From positions 11,794,001-11,858,000 of the forward strand of contig OY728142.1 in the NCBI GenBank assembly GCA_963277665.1: a stretch of 64,000 bases of DNA. Reading direction: 5' to 3'. The notes below the pieces were generated by a model. That model worked only from the letters and a program-made list of their open reading frames with translations. It had not been told where the DNA came from and ran no database searches. Position numbers and translations under genes: made by a program. The stretch's first letter is position 1. Every line of letters begins with the position of its first letter. This DNA comes from Viscum album (lineage: Eukaryota; Streptophyta; Magnoliopsida; Santalales; Viscaceae). Below are positions 38,502 through 51,846 of this stretch, piece by piece.

Positions 38502-40765
38502 ATGTTTAGTAGAATCCTTTTTAAGTAGATTTTGAGAAACATAGATTAGGTAACAAAACCCTATAGTAAACTTTTAAGATATGTATAGAAGAATATACTA
38601 ATGCTTTTTAAGTAACATAATAAGTATTTTTCCTAAAAAATACATCCCTATATAGATACTACAAGTATAAATGGTTCTCATATAGATGTACCTCGGGTTA
38701 ATAACTACAAAAAAGGAACATTAGGATTGACCCTATCATCACCTCGTGCATAAAAATGGGCTTTATTGTGAACCATGGTTTACACTCCTAGGGGATATGA
38801 TTAGGATAAATAAAATTTTCTTTAAAACCATTATGAAGGATTTGAAAATAATTCTTTCCCCAAAGAAACCATTTATATGATTATGACATTATCAATGTAT
38901 AATTTTTTGAATTCATGTTATTTCATTCACTTTTTTTGGGAATATACATTATGTTTCATAATTTTATGATTTAATCTATTATATTCCATTGTTTATAAAT
39001 GTATCATACTGTAAGAAATATAAAAATTATCAATTCATGTAATCTAATGAATAATAATGATCATTTTTATGGTCTTAAGGAAATCTTTCAAAGGTTACTT
39101 GTCTCAGAAACGTTATTATCCTAAGAATACATATTATCATGTGATATTAAGATAGTGAAAAAATTATATAAGTATTATGTCTTCAAAGGGCTGTTATATA
39201 AGAAGAAGACAACATAGAAGAAAATATAAAAGGGGAATAATGGAAAAAAGGATTATCCCACTTGTAATAATTTTGGAGATAAACACTCTAGTAGTTTTTT
39301 GAAGGGAATTGATGTTTCGTTCAAGTTTATAGAGAAAATATTCAACGATCATGATTGTTAGGGTAAGAAAAAAATTACCAATTCTCAATTATTTAACATT
39401 ATGATTTGGGGCACTACAAAAATGAATTCTCCAAGCATTAGACGAATATACCCTGAACAAGATAAGGATAAAGGTCAAGCTTATGCTACTAATATAACCA
39501 AATTGGAATGATTAATGTTCTTTTGTATTTAGATCCAATAAATATATTTTAAATTTTTTTTATTAATGATATTCTTGTTATATGAATCATGAAATTTATA
39601 AGAATTTTACAATAGTACTGTTTATTTATGGATTTGAGAGAATATGTTGAATGGTACCAACAAACAACAAAAGTGATTAAATGATAAGTTGTATCTCTCA
39701 AAAAACTCATGATTAATGAAATATAAACATTAATATATTCTCTAGGTTGAGATAATAAAGATAAAGCTGTATTTAAGGGACTGTATTTGGGACCATGATA
39801 TTGGTCAATGATTTTATATTTTTTGTTTTCATTACTAAATATTACTTAATGTTTGGATCAATAAAATACTTTCAAAAACCTAAGATTTTAGTTTTTGAAG
39901 AATACATGTTTTCATTTAGGCTTTATGGTTATCAAGGTATTCTCATTTTTTGAATGTGAAATTAATAGCCAGTTTATATTTTCTGGGGAACATTATATTT
40001 ATTTTGTGAACTTCTATTTAAATTTGGCCCGAAAAAATTTGGATGAGCCTTAAGGTAATATATTTGTTGAATGGATTAAGTTGAAATTTGGGTGTTATTG
40101 GATAACTTGTTCAAACCATTTTGGTCTTGGAAAATATCTAGAGATAGGAGGCATTAAATTTCATTATTTTATTGAGCTAATGATATGTTAATAATTAATT
40201 TTATTACCTCAAGGATAAAAATACATCTTTAATATTCATTTTTTAGTGCAAGAGATGAAGTAGTAATTTATCAAACCACATCCAAAGGAAAAAATTGTTC
40301 CTATAAAAAGATATAAAGTCACTATATTTTCTTATATTCTCACTCTATATGGTAAAAAAATTCATCAACTCCAGGGAAAAGATTTTGAAATAAAAATATT
40401 ATCACAGTACCTTCATCTCTAATGAATCAAATGGTCCCTTAAATCATCACATATTTATGGTTTTTTTTCTAAAAAATCACTGCATGAAACAATTTATTGT
40501 GATCAATGATCTCTATCAATCTCTATTAATCCTTGGGTATTCATATTCTGCTCCATTCATAGGTTTTCATTTCCCACCAATGTTTCCTTACATTGAAACT
40601 TAGTATTGTGTTACTCTAGATAAAATTAATAATTATCCTTATTTCCTATCAAAATGATGTTTTATTAACCCTTTTTATGATGGGGGTTCTAAAACAGGGT
40701 ATTATAAAATTTCAGACCCCTGACTATCGAGATCAAGATTAAATTAAAAGTCCATAATTTATTTT
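38502..40765 (+). other. Element B interior, no gene seen
   Basis: About 2.3 kb without gag, protease, RT or integrase motifs in any frame. The only open frame of note (39194-39388, minus strand) has no recognisable similarity. The gag-start remnant seen in element A was not found here. Confidence 0.6.
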
Positions 40766-40773
40766 AGGGGGGA
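40766..40773 (+). other. Element B polypurine tract
   Basis: AGGGGGGA immediately precedes the TGTAACACC start of the 3' LTR. Confidence 0.85.
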
Positions 40774-43700
40774 TGTAACACCTAGATATTTCTTAAATAG
40801 GAAAATCATATTCTATAGAATTTATGACACAAGAAACCAAGATTATAAGAGATAATAACATCTTAATACTTTAAAATAAATTAGTTTTAAAATAAATTAA
40901 ATATTATTTATAGCTTCTGATTCACGAAACACTTTTTTAAATGAAACATGATACTCTATTAAAATATTTTTATTTCAACATGATCATTATAAACTAGTTG
41001 TTAGGTTGAATGGTATTAAATGTAAAAACTTTGTTAGGAAAATTTTACAGTTTTCACATGTATAAAATAAATGAAATGTATACATATTGTTTAGAAATAA
41101 AATAAGAATCAATTTAAAGTAAAAAAAATGTTTTCTGAAATACTGTTTTTTCCTAAAAGATGATTTAGTAATGATTTATAAAAATAATTTATAATTAATT
41201 TTTAAATAATTTATATAATTAATTTCTTATATGAGCATATTAAAATTATTATAGGGTAAATTTTGGTGATTTTTTGAAATGATTTATTTTTTTGATAAAT
41301 AGTGAAAAACATTGATTTTTTCTAAAAAATGCATTTTAGTTCGAATTATTTAAAATGTTGAAATATATATTAAATTTTATTTAAAGTAAAATTCTATCAA
41401 TTATTTTTCAATTAATATAATTTAGTTCATTGGAATCATTTTAAATTTTAAATTTTGATATTATAACATTGTAAAATTTTAAACATTTTCTCTTTTGAAA
41501 ACCCGATTTCTCATCACATCAGTGAGATTAATTTAAAATTAAAACTTTAAACTACTGTGAATTGAATTGGGAAAAATGGATTAAATATTTTGAATCATAA
41601 TAATTTATATTATCTAATAATTTCAGTTTAAATTTTAACATAATGAATTGAAAAATTAGTTAGAATTATTTACTATGTTTAATGTAAGAACTGATTTACC
41701 GGGGGTCAAACAAAGAAGATAAAGGGTAAAAATGACTCAAAACTTTACATAACACATTGAATGAAAATATTTTGATATTACAAAGTATAATTATCTATAA
41801 TACTCAATTTTTAACCCTTTTTTCTTGTGAAAAATGTGGGTACACTTTTTTGATTTTAAAAAACTACAAGTGTGGTACTCACCTTACTTATAAAAGGAAA
41901 ACCCCTTTTCTCTATTCTTCACATATTAGAACAATTATTGTTAGAAAATCACTGACCAAATATCTTAAAAAATTACATTGCATCATCCAAGAATCTTTTT
42001 TTGTGAGAAATCCATTCTTGGAATACCTTAGGTAAAATCCTAAAGAGGTTTCGCGAGAAGAGGTAAAATTATTGACTACGTGTTTTGGTCTTATTTCCCC
42101 TTCCACCTCTATAAAATATTATTAATTTATTATTATATATGAAAAATAGTATATCCAATGTACTAAGAAGTTATTATGTTATTTTCATGACCTATATTCA
42201 TCTCCTATTCCCTCAAGTGGGATGGGATATCCTTGCTTGTGTGTATTCAAGACTAAAACCCCGCGAACCGATGTGACACATTTTCTATAAAAACCTTTCA
42301 CGGTTAAATATAATGATGTATATAAAGTATATATATTATTTTTATAATATAATTATCTATTTATATTAATTATATTATATATATCTTATTTTAAGTTTCA
42401 TTTTGTAGGGGATATGATAATTTCAATCGTGTGTATGGCAGTCTACCGCCTCACGAAGCAATGTGATTTGTTTCTCACTTACACAACACATGTATGGTAG
42501 TAAGGATAAAATTTAATGAATATAAATTATATTAATGATCTTAAAATATTTATGGAAAGATAATATCACATCTAACTTCTTACCTTCTAATCCAACGGAA
42601 AAAATAATGTTGCCCATGCGTACATGTGGACTACCACCTCCATGTAGCGATGTGAAATGTTATTAATTTTATTTTTACATGGATGATAATAATGATTAAT
42701 TTAATAGATATAAATTTTATATATAACACAATAATTATTATTTAATGTTTAATACATATTTATTTTCCTTTACTTCCATCTATCAAGAATAATGGAATCA
42801 ACGTCCATGCATATATACAACTTATCATCACTATGAACTGTGTAATCCCTTTTTAATCTGTAATTTTTATGGACTAATTTAATAAATTTATAAATAATAT
42901 ATACTATATTTATATCATGAATAATAACATTTATATTATTTACCCACGATCTAATTTAAAGGAAAAAAATTACTGGACCAAATCATATATGAAAAATGAA
43001 GTAATTATAACCTGAAAAATTGATTTTAACAAAGGATTGATAATAAATGAGTGATAAAAGGATATAATTAAATCATATGTGGTATGATATATATTAATAG
43101 TTTTATTTAATGTATTTTTAATAAAACTATATTAATTATATAGGAGTTTTGGAAACATACAAAGGAAGTTGAACAAGTGTTACGGGTTACTCATCTTACT
43201 TTTACTTCTGAGAAATATGTGTTATATTTAACAATTATTTCATTTGTGTAGAATTTATTATGACCATTTTAAATGTTAGATAATCAATATATTTATCTTC
43301 ATAGTATCTAATTTTTATTTGATGTTATATTTTGGGGCTTATGATTCATAAATTAATTTTGTGGTAATTGTTTATTTCAAAGTCTCTTCATTATTTCATA
43401 TTTTTTATGTTTATATCTCTATTGAGAAAATAGTTTGATATTTATATAATATAATCACTATATTTTATTCAAATCCAATTATTAATTAAACATTTCAATT
43501 AATAGTATAATTTTTCCACTCTTTGGTACTTAAAATGATTTAGAAAATGTTTTTATGCAAATATGATATTATTTCTCTCTTCGGTCATAATTCCTTTTCA
43601 TTAAAACCCATGTTTTCTAAAAATGTTATTAATTTTTCTCGACATTTAAAAGGATTTATTAGATAAAATTTTAACCATTTTTACATTTTATAATATGATT

Positions 43701-44913
43701 TTAAACGAATCTTCATGCCCTTTTCAAAATAATGCTCGTTTGGCTTTTATCAAAAATGATAAAGAATATTTGTTTTAACATGTATGACATGAAAAAGATT
43801 ATCAACCATTATTTACAATCAACATTTTAGAGATTATTTTTTATGATTTAAAATTTTATTCTCAACGAAAATTATTTTAGATTTTTTCATGAACATTTCA
43901 TTTTAATATTCAATTTTTTAAATTAATATGTCATTTTTCTCAGGAATTAGTTTAAGGATCTTTTAATGGTATTATTATTCATCAACATAATTAAAAATTA
44001 ATTTTTCTTATGATACAATGTTGATGTGTTTTTATTTATATCATCCATATTATTTATTTGAATGGTTTATGATTAGTTTGACTGATGATGCTTTATTTTA
44101 TTACCATTCACTATATTACTCTATAAGGTTTATGATTATCTTTATTTTATTAGGGTAAGTATTAGTTGTTTGTATTTTATTTTTCCATTATAAATGATTG
44201 TGTTGATTATGTTTCACCCCTTTCATATGAGGAATTAATTAAAATTAGTAAGTGATGGGTGAGTTCCACTATAGCCCCCTGATGTATCAGTACATCTCAT
44301 GAGAAAACTATATTGGTTTTTATCCAAGGCCTTAACCTTTTATTTAGATATGTTGGAATATGGGCTGAATTGAATGTTTTAGATTTATAGAAATATGAAT
44401 TCCATCATTATGAAATCAATTATTTTTATTACATGTGATTATTTGATTAGTAATAATACCGATTGTAATGTTTTCAAGCTAATGTAATTTTTATATTGAG
44501 TTATTTGATCATAATTTATTCCTACCATATTATTCTCAAGTTATTGATGAAATGAAAAAGTGTTTCAGTTATTTATCATACCATGTTAACTATGCCTTAT
44601 TTATTCATATCTTTCGTTATATGGTTATCCTTACTAAGCATCAAATATCACCCCTTTCTTATGTTTAATTTTATCAAGGATACTAGGAAGTGTTTCATGA
44701 TTCATATATAGGGACACACTATGAGGAATAATGTTGTTCTCAATGAAAACTCCTCGTGTATTTTTCAATTTCAATTTTAATAAAAATTTCAAGTATGTAT
44801 CTAATTTTAAAAGAATACTAATATTTTTGGTCATTCAAGATGTGATTCCATGTATCTTATGTCAATGTAATAAAGTAGAAACTTGCTCTAGGATAATGGG
44901 GCCAGGTTTGCTA
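40774..44913 (+). repeat. Element B 3' LTR (about 4.14 kb)
   Basis: Collinear with the split 5' LTR and carries the same 190-bp monomers (words at about 42237, 42428, 42615 and 42804). The right end is set where TTGCTCTAGGATAATGGGGC stops matching GATCTACTAGGGTTGAGG of the 5' LTR. Open frames 41757-42035 and 44731-44925 and their antisense partners show no known similarity. Confidence 0.85.
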
Positions 44914-45850
44914 AAAGTTTTATAAGAGAATAAAGAAAAAAAATCAGCATTAAATTTTATATAAAATAATCCAAACATATTTTCTTATAGTTTATATATA
45001 ATTATTATATATATAGAAAAATAAAATAAAATAAAATATCTTTTGTTAATTTGAAGTATATTGATATGTGAAATACAAAAAATAGAGCAACATTCATTTT
45101 TTATATTTTGTGTAATGGTCATTTTATAGGTTGTGTAATGGTATAATGAAAAACTACATAAATATAAGTGAATATAATCTATGTAAAGGTAAAATTATAT
45201 GTTTCTATTAAGGTAATATATAAATTCCCTAAGATTAATAAAGGTAATGTTGTGTAAAGTTCATTATAGCTTGCATAAATTTTAAATGTGAACCATGTAA
45301 AGGAATAACAAACATGTGTAATGGTATATGAAATCTATATAATATTAAGGTGAAACATACACATGATACATAAATCTATTTTTTTTATTTTCTATGTAAT
45401 GGTACATTGAAATTTGAAAACCTACATTAGGGTAAATCCAATTTTCAATGGGTTGTGTACCTGTAAAACTAATCTCACATTAAGGTATACCAAAATTTAC
45501 CACATTAATATAAGTGTATGAAAAAAGTTGGGTAAGTATAAAATAAACTTATAAAAATATAAACTAACGATAAAAAACCCATCACACAATCAATAGAAAA
45601 TTAAAAAAAATTACAGAAATACTTTTATCCATAAATAATGAATGTTTCAAATTTTAAAAAACATTTATTCCTACTCATGTTAGAGGGAATAAAGGATTTA
45701 AAAAATATATGATAAATTATAATTATTAAAATATAAAATTTTAAACTATTTTAAATATCAAAAAATAAATAAAAAATGGTTTAAGGATACACATTAATAT
45801 TCTCCCCCTTTTATAATTAAAAAACATAGTTTCAATCTCAATATTTATCT
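44914..45850. repeat. Repeat C, copy 1, right part
   Basis: Continues the C repeat after element B and aligns with about 49000-49940. Landmarks are ACACATGATACATAAA (45356, 49454), CTAATCTCACAT.AAGGTA (45461, 49558) and CTCATGTTAGAGGGAATAAA (45675, 49763). A CT-rich run at 45802-45812 could be a minus-strand polypurine tract, but similarity seems to continue faintly past it. Confidence 0.7.
45113..45510. repeat. Degenerate GTAAWGGTA short repeats within C
   Basis: About a dozen forms of TGTAATGGTA, GTAAAGGTAA or TTAAGGTAA recur roughly every 25-40 bp. The other copy shows the same pattern at about 49190-49640, so the motif array is older than the C duplication. Confidence 0.65.
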
Positions 45851-47540
45851 CCATTTTTGGAATTGATAAAAAATATAATAATATTTAAAAAATATTTCCA
45901 TCAAAAACATTCTATAAAGAAATCATTATACCATTATTGAAAATATTAGTATGAAAAATTCTTCCCCAAAACATTTTTCATTAAAAACATAATAAATATA
46001 AACTTTTCCCACCCTCAATTCATGTATTATATATAGAAAATAATTAATTTCCCTCAATGAATCATATAATGAACATGATAAAAATATATTTTTACCAGAA
46101 AAGAATATGAAATATACTTCTTTAATGTATGCTTCCAATTTATTAAAAAATAATTTCAATAAAATATGGAAAACTAATCCTATATATATACTTTAAAAAC
46201 ATTAGGAGACACAAAATAAGTTATATTATATTTGAGGAATTTTAAAAAAATTATTCACAATGAACTAAAAAAGTATCCAAATATTAGATACATTCCAATA
46301 ATCAAAATTTTGAAACATATTTTGTATTATTATTGGCCATATAAATTATAAATTTGAATGAATGTTAGAAAACCAAAAAAATGAGACATAATACACCTTG
46401 TTATTAACCAATAAATTACTCTTCTAAAAAATTAATACTAAAAAACAACTCAAATTAAGAAAAATCCAATATACCAAGTATATAAAAATAAAGGTTTTCA
46501 TTATGGAAAAAATAAATATAATTACTTTGGATTCTTACTAACTTAGGTATAATATGATTTATAAGATAACCTTCAGGAAATCCTACAAAGTGAACCCTTT
46601 GAGAATTTAAATACATTTGAGAGAATCAAAATATATATTATTGTTCCCAAATAGCCTCTAAACCATTTAAAAAACTGTTAGAATAATATACATGGAAACT
46701 ATATTTGAAATAATTAATATAGGGATAAAAATTCATACTTTTAACATCATACTTATTTAAACGAATGTGTTGATTAATTATATATTATTAAGTAGTTAAA
46801 AAATAGAATTTTTCAAACAATTCAATTAATTATTGATATTATATAACTCAGATTTAATCTTCTTATTATTAAATACTTTTAAATTTATTAAAAATCATAC
46901 TTTTTAAACTATTCATTTTCTTGATTATTCTTTTTTAATTTTTTCCAAATTTAAAATGATTCAAAAAATAACAAATTAAATTTCTATAATTTAATTTAAT
47001 TATTAATAGAAATAAAATATTTGATTATATAATTATCCTCTTTAATATTCAATATTTTAATATCATAAAATCTTATACTTATACCTTTAGGGGATAAAAT
47101 TTTATTTTTTTTAAAACATATATACTATATTTTAAATCAAGAGATAAATGTGGATCCATAATTTTACCATGTTGTTCTTGACACTTATAATGTTTTTCAT
47201 CTAAAATTTTAGTTTAAAAAATACCAATTCATGGAATTATTCTATATTAAATATATTACCAAGACACTACATCATATATATTAGATAAAATTTTAGGTAT
47301 ATTACCTAAATAAACATTTACTTTAGAAATTATTTAGTCACACCACTAGTTAAATTTATTCATCCTAGAATAATTATTTTTCCCATCCAATGATCACTAA
47401 AAATATACATTTCACTTATTTTATTAAGTCTATGATATAAATTTTCTCAAGAAATAAAATCTTTAAGATATAACAATAAATAATATCCCAACCAAAGACT
47501 AATATAAAATTAATTGTTAGTGAACTAGAGAGAGAAAATA
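45851..47540. other. Stretch between the two C repeats, no gene seen
   Basis: Extremely AT-rich. The minus-strand open frame 45926-46159 (77 codons) has no similarity I recognise. If C is an LTR pair this is its interior, but I found no primer site. Confidence 0.45.
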
Positions 47541-49889
47541 ATGTACTTATTCCATCAAGGTCATGATTCAATTGAAATTTTTAGCTCACACTTAGTGGAT
47601 GGAAAAGAAGGGGGTAAATTTTCAATTTAATATTTAAATAGTTAATTAAATATAATCATAGAATCTAATAGATTAAACTGATATAAATAATTCATCTCAT
47701 TATCCAATGTGAAGAGAGAAGAGTGAATGTAGAATAATGTAAAGATATAAACACACATAATTTTATAAAAGTTATGTTATAAAAAATCCCATGTCTACAC
47801 TTTATATTCCTACTAAAGGAGTATTAAACACACTAATATAATGAAAGATAATTTTATAAGGTAACACTGAAAAACAATTTTTTTTAATTCAGATACATCC
47901 CAACCCATGATTTTTTCTAGGGAGTAGCCCCAAACCTATAAATTTTCGATAGAAAAGATAGAAAAATTATTTTAATGAAGGATCAAACCCTGCCCAATGA
48001 TTTTTTATATGATAAATAATATAATATATAATTCCTATTATTAAATTAAAAATGACTGGTCAAAAAATTATAAGGGCAGTATAACTGGTGTGTGTTACAA
48101 TCCAGTGGATTTAATGTCCTAAATAAAAAATAAAAAAATAAAATCAATTGGATATAATAGAATATAAATTATTGTGTATAAATTTTGTTTTCATCCCTTT
48201 TTTAATGATGAATGATGAAGTATGGACATTCTAGAATCACCTCATCAATATAGTTCAAAAATGATACTCTTTAAGGATAAAATTATGAGGTAGAATAATA
48301 ACATATCATGTTGAATGATGTGTATCATGTTGCCTTTATTAAATTATTTGGATTCATTAAATTGGAAAAAACTTCAATGATCATAATCTAAAATTTAAAT
48401 ACCTTGATCCGTTATTAAAAATGAAAAAATAAAATCTTCACATAAATTATGTATTAAAACTATCATGAATATTATGTAAAACAACCAACTCCATAGTAGT
48501 AATATTAGTCAATAAATACAATATCAAATAATCAATGTAAATATAATGATATGAATCTTTTAAAATTATAAAAAATATTTATTTAAACATATTTAAACAA
48601 TTCCCATAAACCACGATATAATATTAAGTGAAATTATTATCATTGAGAGAGAATATAATTTCCTTAAATACATTTTATATAACAGTCCAAAAATAATTAT
48701 CAAAACAAATAATAAATTAATAAATATTTAATACAACACATAATACTTCAATAATAAAAAATGATAAATTATATGAAAAATACCAATTTTTTTTTATGAA
48801 AACTCTTTTAATCCCATTTAATTAAAATTTTAATCCTATGAATAATAATTATCAAACCAAACACGAAACACCAAAGAAATCATCATAAAACACATTAAAA
48901 AGGTTTCACAAGAAATTAATTTGATTAATTAGAAAATATAAAATAATTAAAATAATAAAATCAACCAATAATAAAATCATGTAATTTTTTAAACACCTTT
49001 ATAATAGTTTATATTAGTGTGAAGAACCAATTTAATATTCATTTATTTTGTAGAAAATGATTCAAAAATATATTTCTTTTTTTCAGGTTTAATATGAATT
49101 TATAGACCAATAAAATAAAATAGAACACCTAACATGAATACGTGGTTGATTGATATGAGAAATACAATGAAAATAAGAGTACCTTTCATTTATAAATTAT
49201 GTGTAATGATCAATTTATAGGATTCATAAAGACGAGATCCAAAACCATTATAAAGGAAAGTTTATATAATATAAATTAAGGTAACATTATATATCTATGT
49301 GAAGGTACTCTAAAAATTCACTAAGATATAAAAATTCCATGCCACATAAATTCCATTACAATTTGTATAAAGATAAAATGTGCACTTCATAAATGTATAA
49401 AAAAGTTGCATAAAGTTATATAGAATCTATGTAAAGGTAAGGTGAAACTTACACATGATACATAAAGGTATGTTTTATTTTTTATAAAATGGTATGAAAT
49501 TTTTTCCAAATCTATGAATGGGTATACACTATTCTAAATGGGCCATGTAAGGGTAAAGCTAATCTCACATAAAGGTAATTTCTTTTTACAGAACTCATGT
49601 AAGGGTAAAATAAAAGTTGTGTAATGGAAAAATAAACTTATAAAAAAAGAAACAATGATTAAAAAAATAACAATATAAAAAATTAAAGCTTAGAAAAATA
49701 AATAATACTAACATAATTTCATTCATCTATAAACAAAGAAATATTAAAAACTTAAAAAATTAGTCTAACTCATGTTAGAGGGAATAAATTAGTTTAAAAA
49801 TATGCGATCAATTATATATATATTCAAATATGAAATTGTGAGTTATTGTAATAATCAAAACATAAATAAAAACTGGTTAAAGGAACCAC
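47541..49889. repeat. Repeat C, copy 2 (uninterrupted, about 2.35 kb)
   Basis: Intact counterpart of 21300-22738 plus 44914-45796, and the proof that both A and B are insertions into copy 1. It could be an LTR of a short non-autonomous element or half of a tandem duplication. Limits are approximate. Confidence 0.65.
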
Positions 49890-50055
49890 TTCAACCTTCC
49901 TATATTTAGAACAAAAAATCACATTTACCTCGTAGACCCCCTGATAAAATGAACTTACAGTAACTAACACTTAATTCACACCCAAATAAACTATCCTACT
50001 ATGCAATGTGAATCTATTCTAACTACCCATGCTCAGGTAACTATTTTACCCCTCC
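49890..50055. other. Short unassigned spacer
   Basis: Separates repeat C from element D. Nothing recognisable apart from possible faint continuation of C similarity. Confidence 0.4.
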
Positions 50056-50059
50056 TTTT

Positions 50060-51836
50060 TATTCCCAAATTTACCCTACCGGTAAAAGCGGTCGTTGAAG
50101 TACTAGTAGGGATCGACTCCACAGGGACTAAAGAAGAAACCTTGAGACACTATGATTTGTTGATGGATTGGCTATGAAGTGGCCAACTTTGAGGTTGATT
50201 TTAATTACAGAACTAAAGACATAATTTAAATAACATATAATAAAAATTATGTGAATTAAAAAATTATTTATGGTGGGTTGATCTAAGGGTTTTTATTGGG
50301 GTGGATCAGATGAATTTCTTTTCATAGAAAATTTCATGTCATCAATTCAAGATATATCCAAACAATGAGACAATTCTCCCAAATCATTCACCAATTTAAT
50401 CCCTACACAATTCCAAGGCCAATCAAAAATTCACTTTGAGGATCAAATTAATGAGCACTCAAAGGAAATAGATCATACTAGCACTCAAAATGTGTCATCG
50501 GTAAAGTTGGAAAAGATGAGAAAGAATATAACTCATCAAATGGAAATCCTAAAATAACAAATAGATTTAAATGTTAACTACATGAAATAAAATTCAATAC
50601 CTGAACTTGCTACTCCCTTGGATCAAAACTTAAGAGTTTATCCCTCCATTGATTCCATTATACCAATGGAAGCGATATGTAGACTTATGGGGGCAGAATT
50701 GAAGAAGAAGAAAATTATTAAAAGAACGAACACTCCACCGTTGTGTGATTGAAATCACAAGTGCTGGTGTGAATAATTTCACACCTTGATTCAATGGAAT
50801 CAATGTGTGAAGAAAAGGAAAATAAAAAGTGTAGAAGAAAAATAATAAATTTTATTAAAACACTAAATGTGAAAGAAAAAACATACATTAGACGATTTGT
50901 CGATGCGATTAAAAAACGAAAGCGGGAAATTACAATTGAAAGAAATACAATTGATGAAAGAAAAAACTTCAATTGAAAGAAAAAATATTAGATTCATATT
51001 ACCTTCACCACCATATCCTTATATAGGCATATTTAGGAGGCTTAGGTTTACCCCCCAATAATCAATTCACCCCCCAACAATTAAGAGAGTCAAAATGAGG
51101 GTGAAGAATCAAAAGTAAATTGATGTTTCGAAGTTGACTCGGAAAACTGTCCAGATTCATCCTCCATTTAGATGTTCGCATTTGACATTAAAGATGGATG
51201 AATAATCAGTAGTCATAGAAGAAAAATATCTTCTTCCATGTGTCCTCTATCAGCTTTCAAAATTTCAGGTCATTTTTTTCAGCCCTTTGAATGATATTTC
51301 CGAAATGGTGAGAAGGATTTATGGGCGTTCATAACAGTCCCACCATTTAAATGTAAACTTCGGATCCATATATCACCATGAAATATTTGGAATTAGCTCT
51401 GGACACAGTTGAATAAAATGATCCCCATATTTTTTTATTTCTACCATAAAAATTTTAGCTTCATTAGGCTTGGTTTTTTGGCCCCCATATTTGTTTGATG
51501 GGCCTTAGGCCCATGAGGCTTTTTCCAGCAAATTTCCGCATTCAGGCGCAAAAATACCCATATTCCCTTGAGATTCATCCATCAGACCTAAAGGATAAAA
51601 TGTTAAAAATAAAGTGGTGAATCATATACCAAAATATCAAATTCATAAAATGAATTTAATGTTTTCCACAAATAGATGAATGATTGGGCCCAATTTTCAT
51701 TTTAAACATGAATTGCATTTAAGATGAGAAATGAAGTTCTATTTATGTAATGCACTAAAAACAATGTTTATGGACTTTGGAAAAATAAATATAAAGATAT
51801 TAAAAATCAATAATAACAACTTTTAGTGACTAATCA
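50060..51836 (-). repeat. Element D 3' LTR (1777 bp)
   Basis: Direct repeat of 54845-56619, starting CCCAAATTTACCCTACCGGT and ending TAATCA. The open frames 50718-50976 lie on both strands over an AAAGAAAAAA-type low-complexity stretch and are not genes. Confidence 0.9.
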
Positions 51837-51846
51837 TACCCCCCAA
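51837..51846 (-). other. Element D polypurine tract
   Basis: The minus strand reads TTGGGGGGTA directly before the TGATTAGTC LTR start. Confidence 0.8.

Larger units (their letters stand above)
22739..44913 (+). mobile_element. Large non-autonomous LTR element B (LARD-like), hosting element A
   Basis: After removing element A, the structure is a 5' LTR (22739-22789 joined to 34379-38487, about 4.16 kb), PBS-like TGGTATTGGAGG, a 2.3 kb interior without coding similarity, polypurine tract AGGGGGGA, and a 3' LTR (40774-44913, 4.14 kb) starting TGTAACACC. The LTRs are collinear to their ends. LTRs larger than the interior and the lack of gag-pol fit the large retrotransposon derivative class, moved in trans by an autonomous relative. 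The LTR start and tRNA-Met-like primer site suggest a chromovirus helper. The 5' terminus reads TATAAG where TGTAAC is expected. No convincing target duplication. Confidence 0.85.

Noticed and set aside
45802..45812. CTCCCCCTTTT as a polypurine tract proving C is a minus-strand LTR element
   Set aside because: Weak similarity between the two C copies seems to continue past it and no primer site was found, so LTR status stays unproven.
50718..50976. Overlapping 84- and 60-codon frames on both strands
   Set aside because: Low-complexity purine-rich repeats in the D LTR produce both; no conserved domain.
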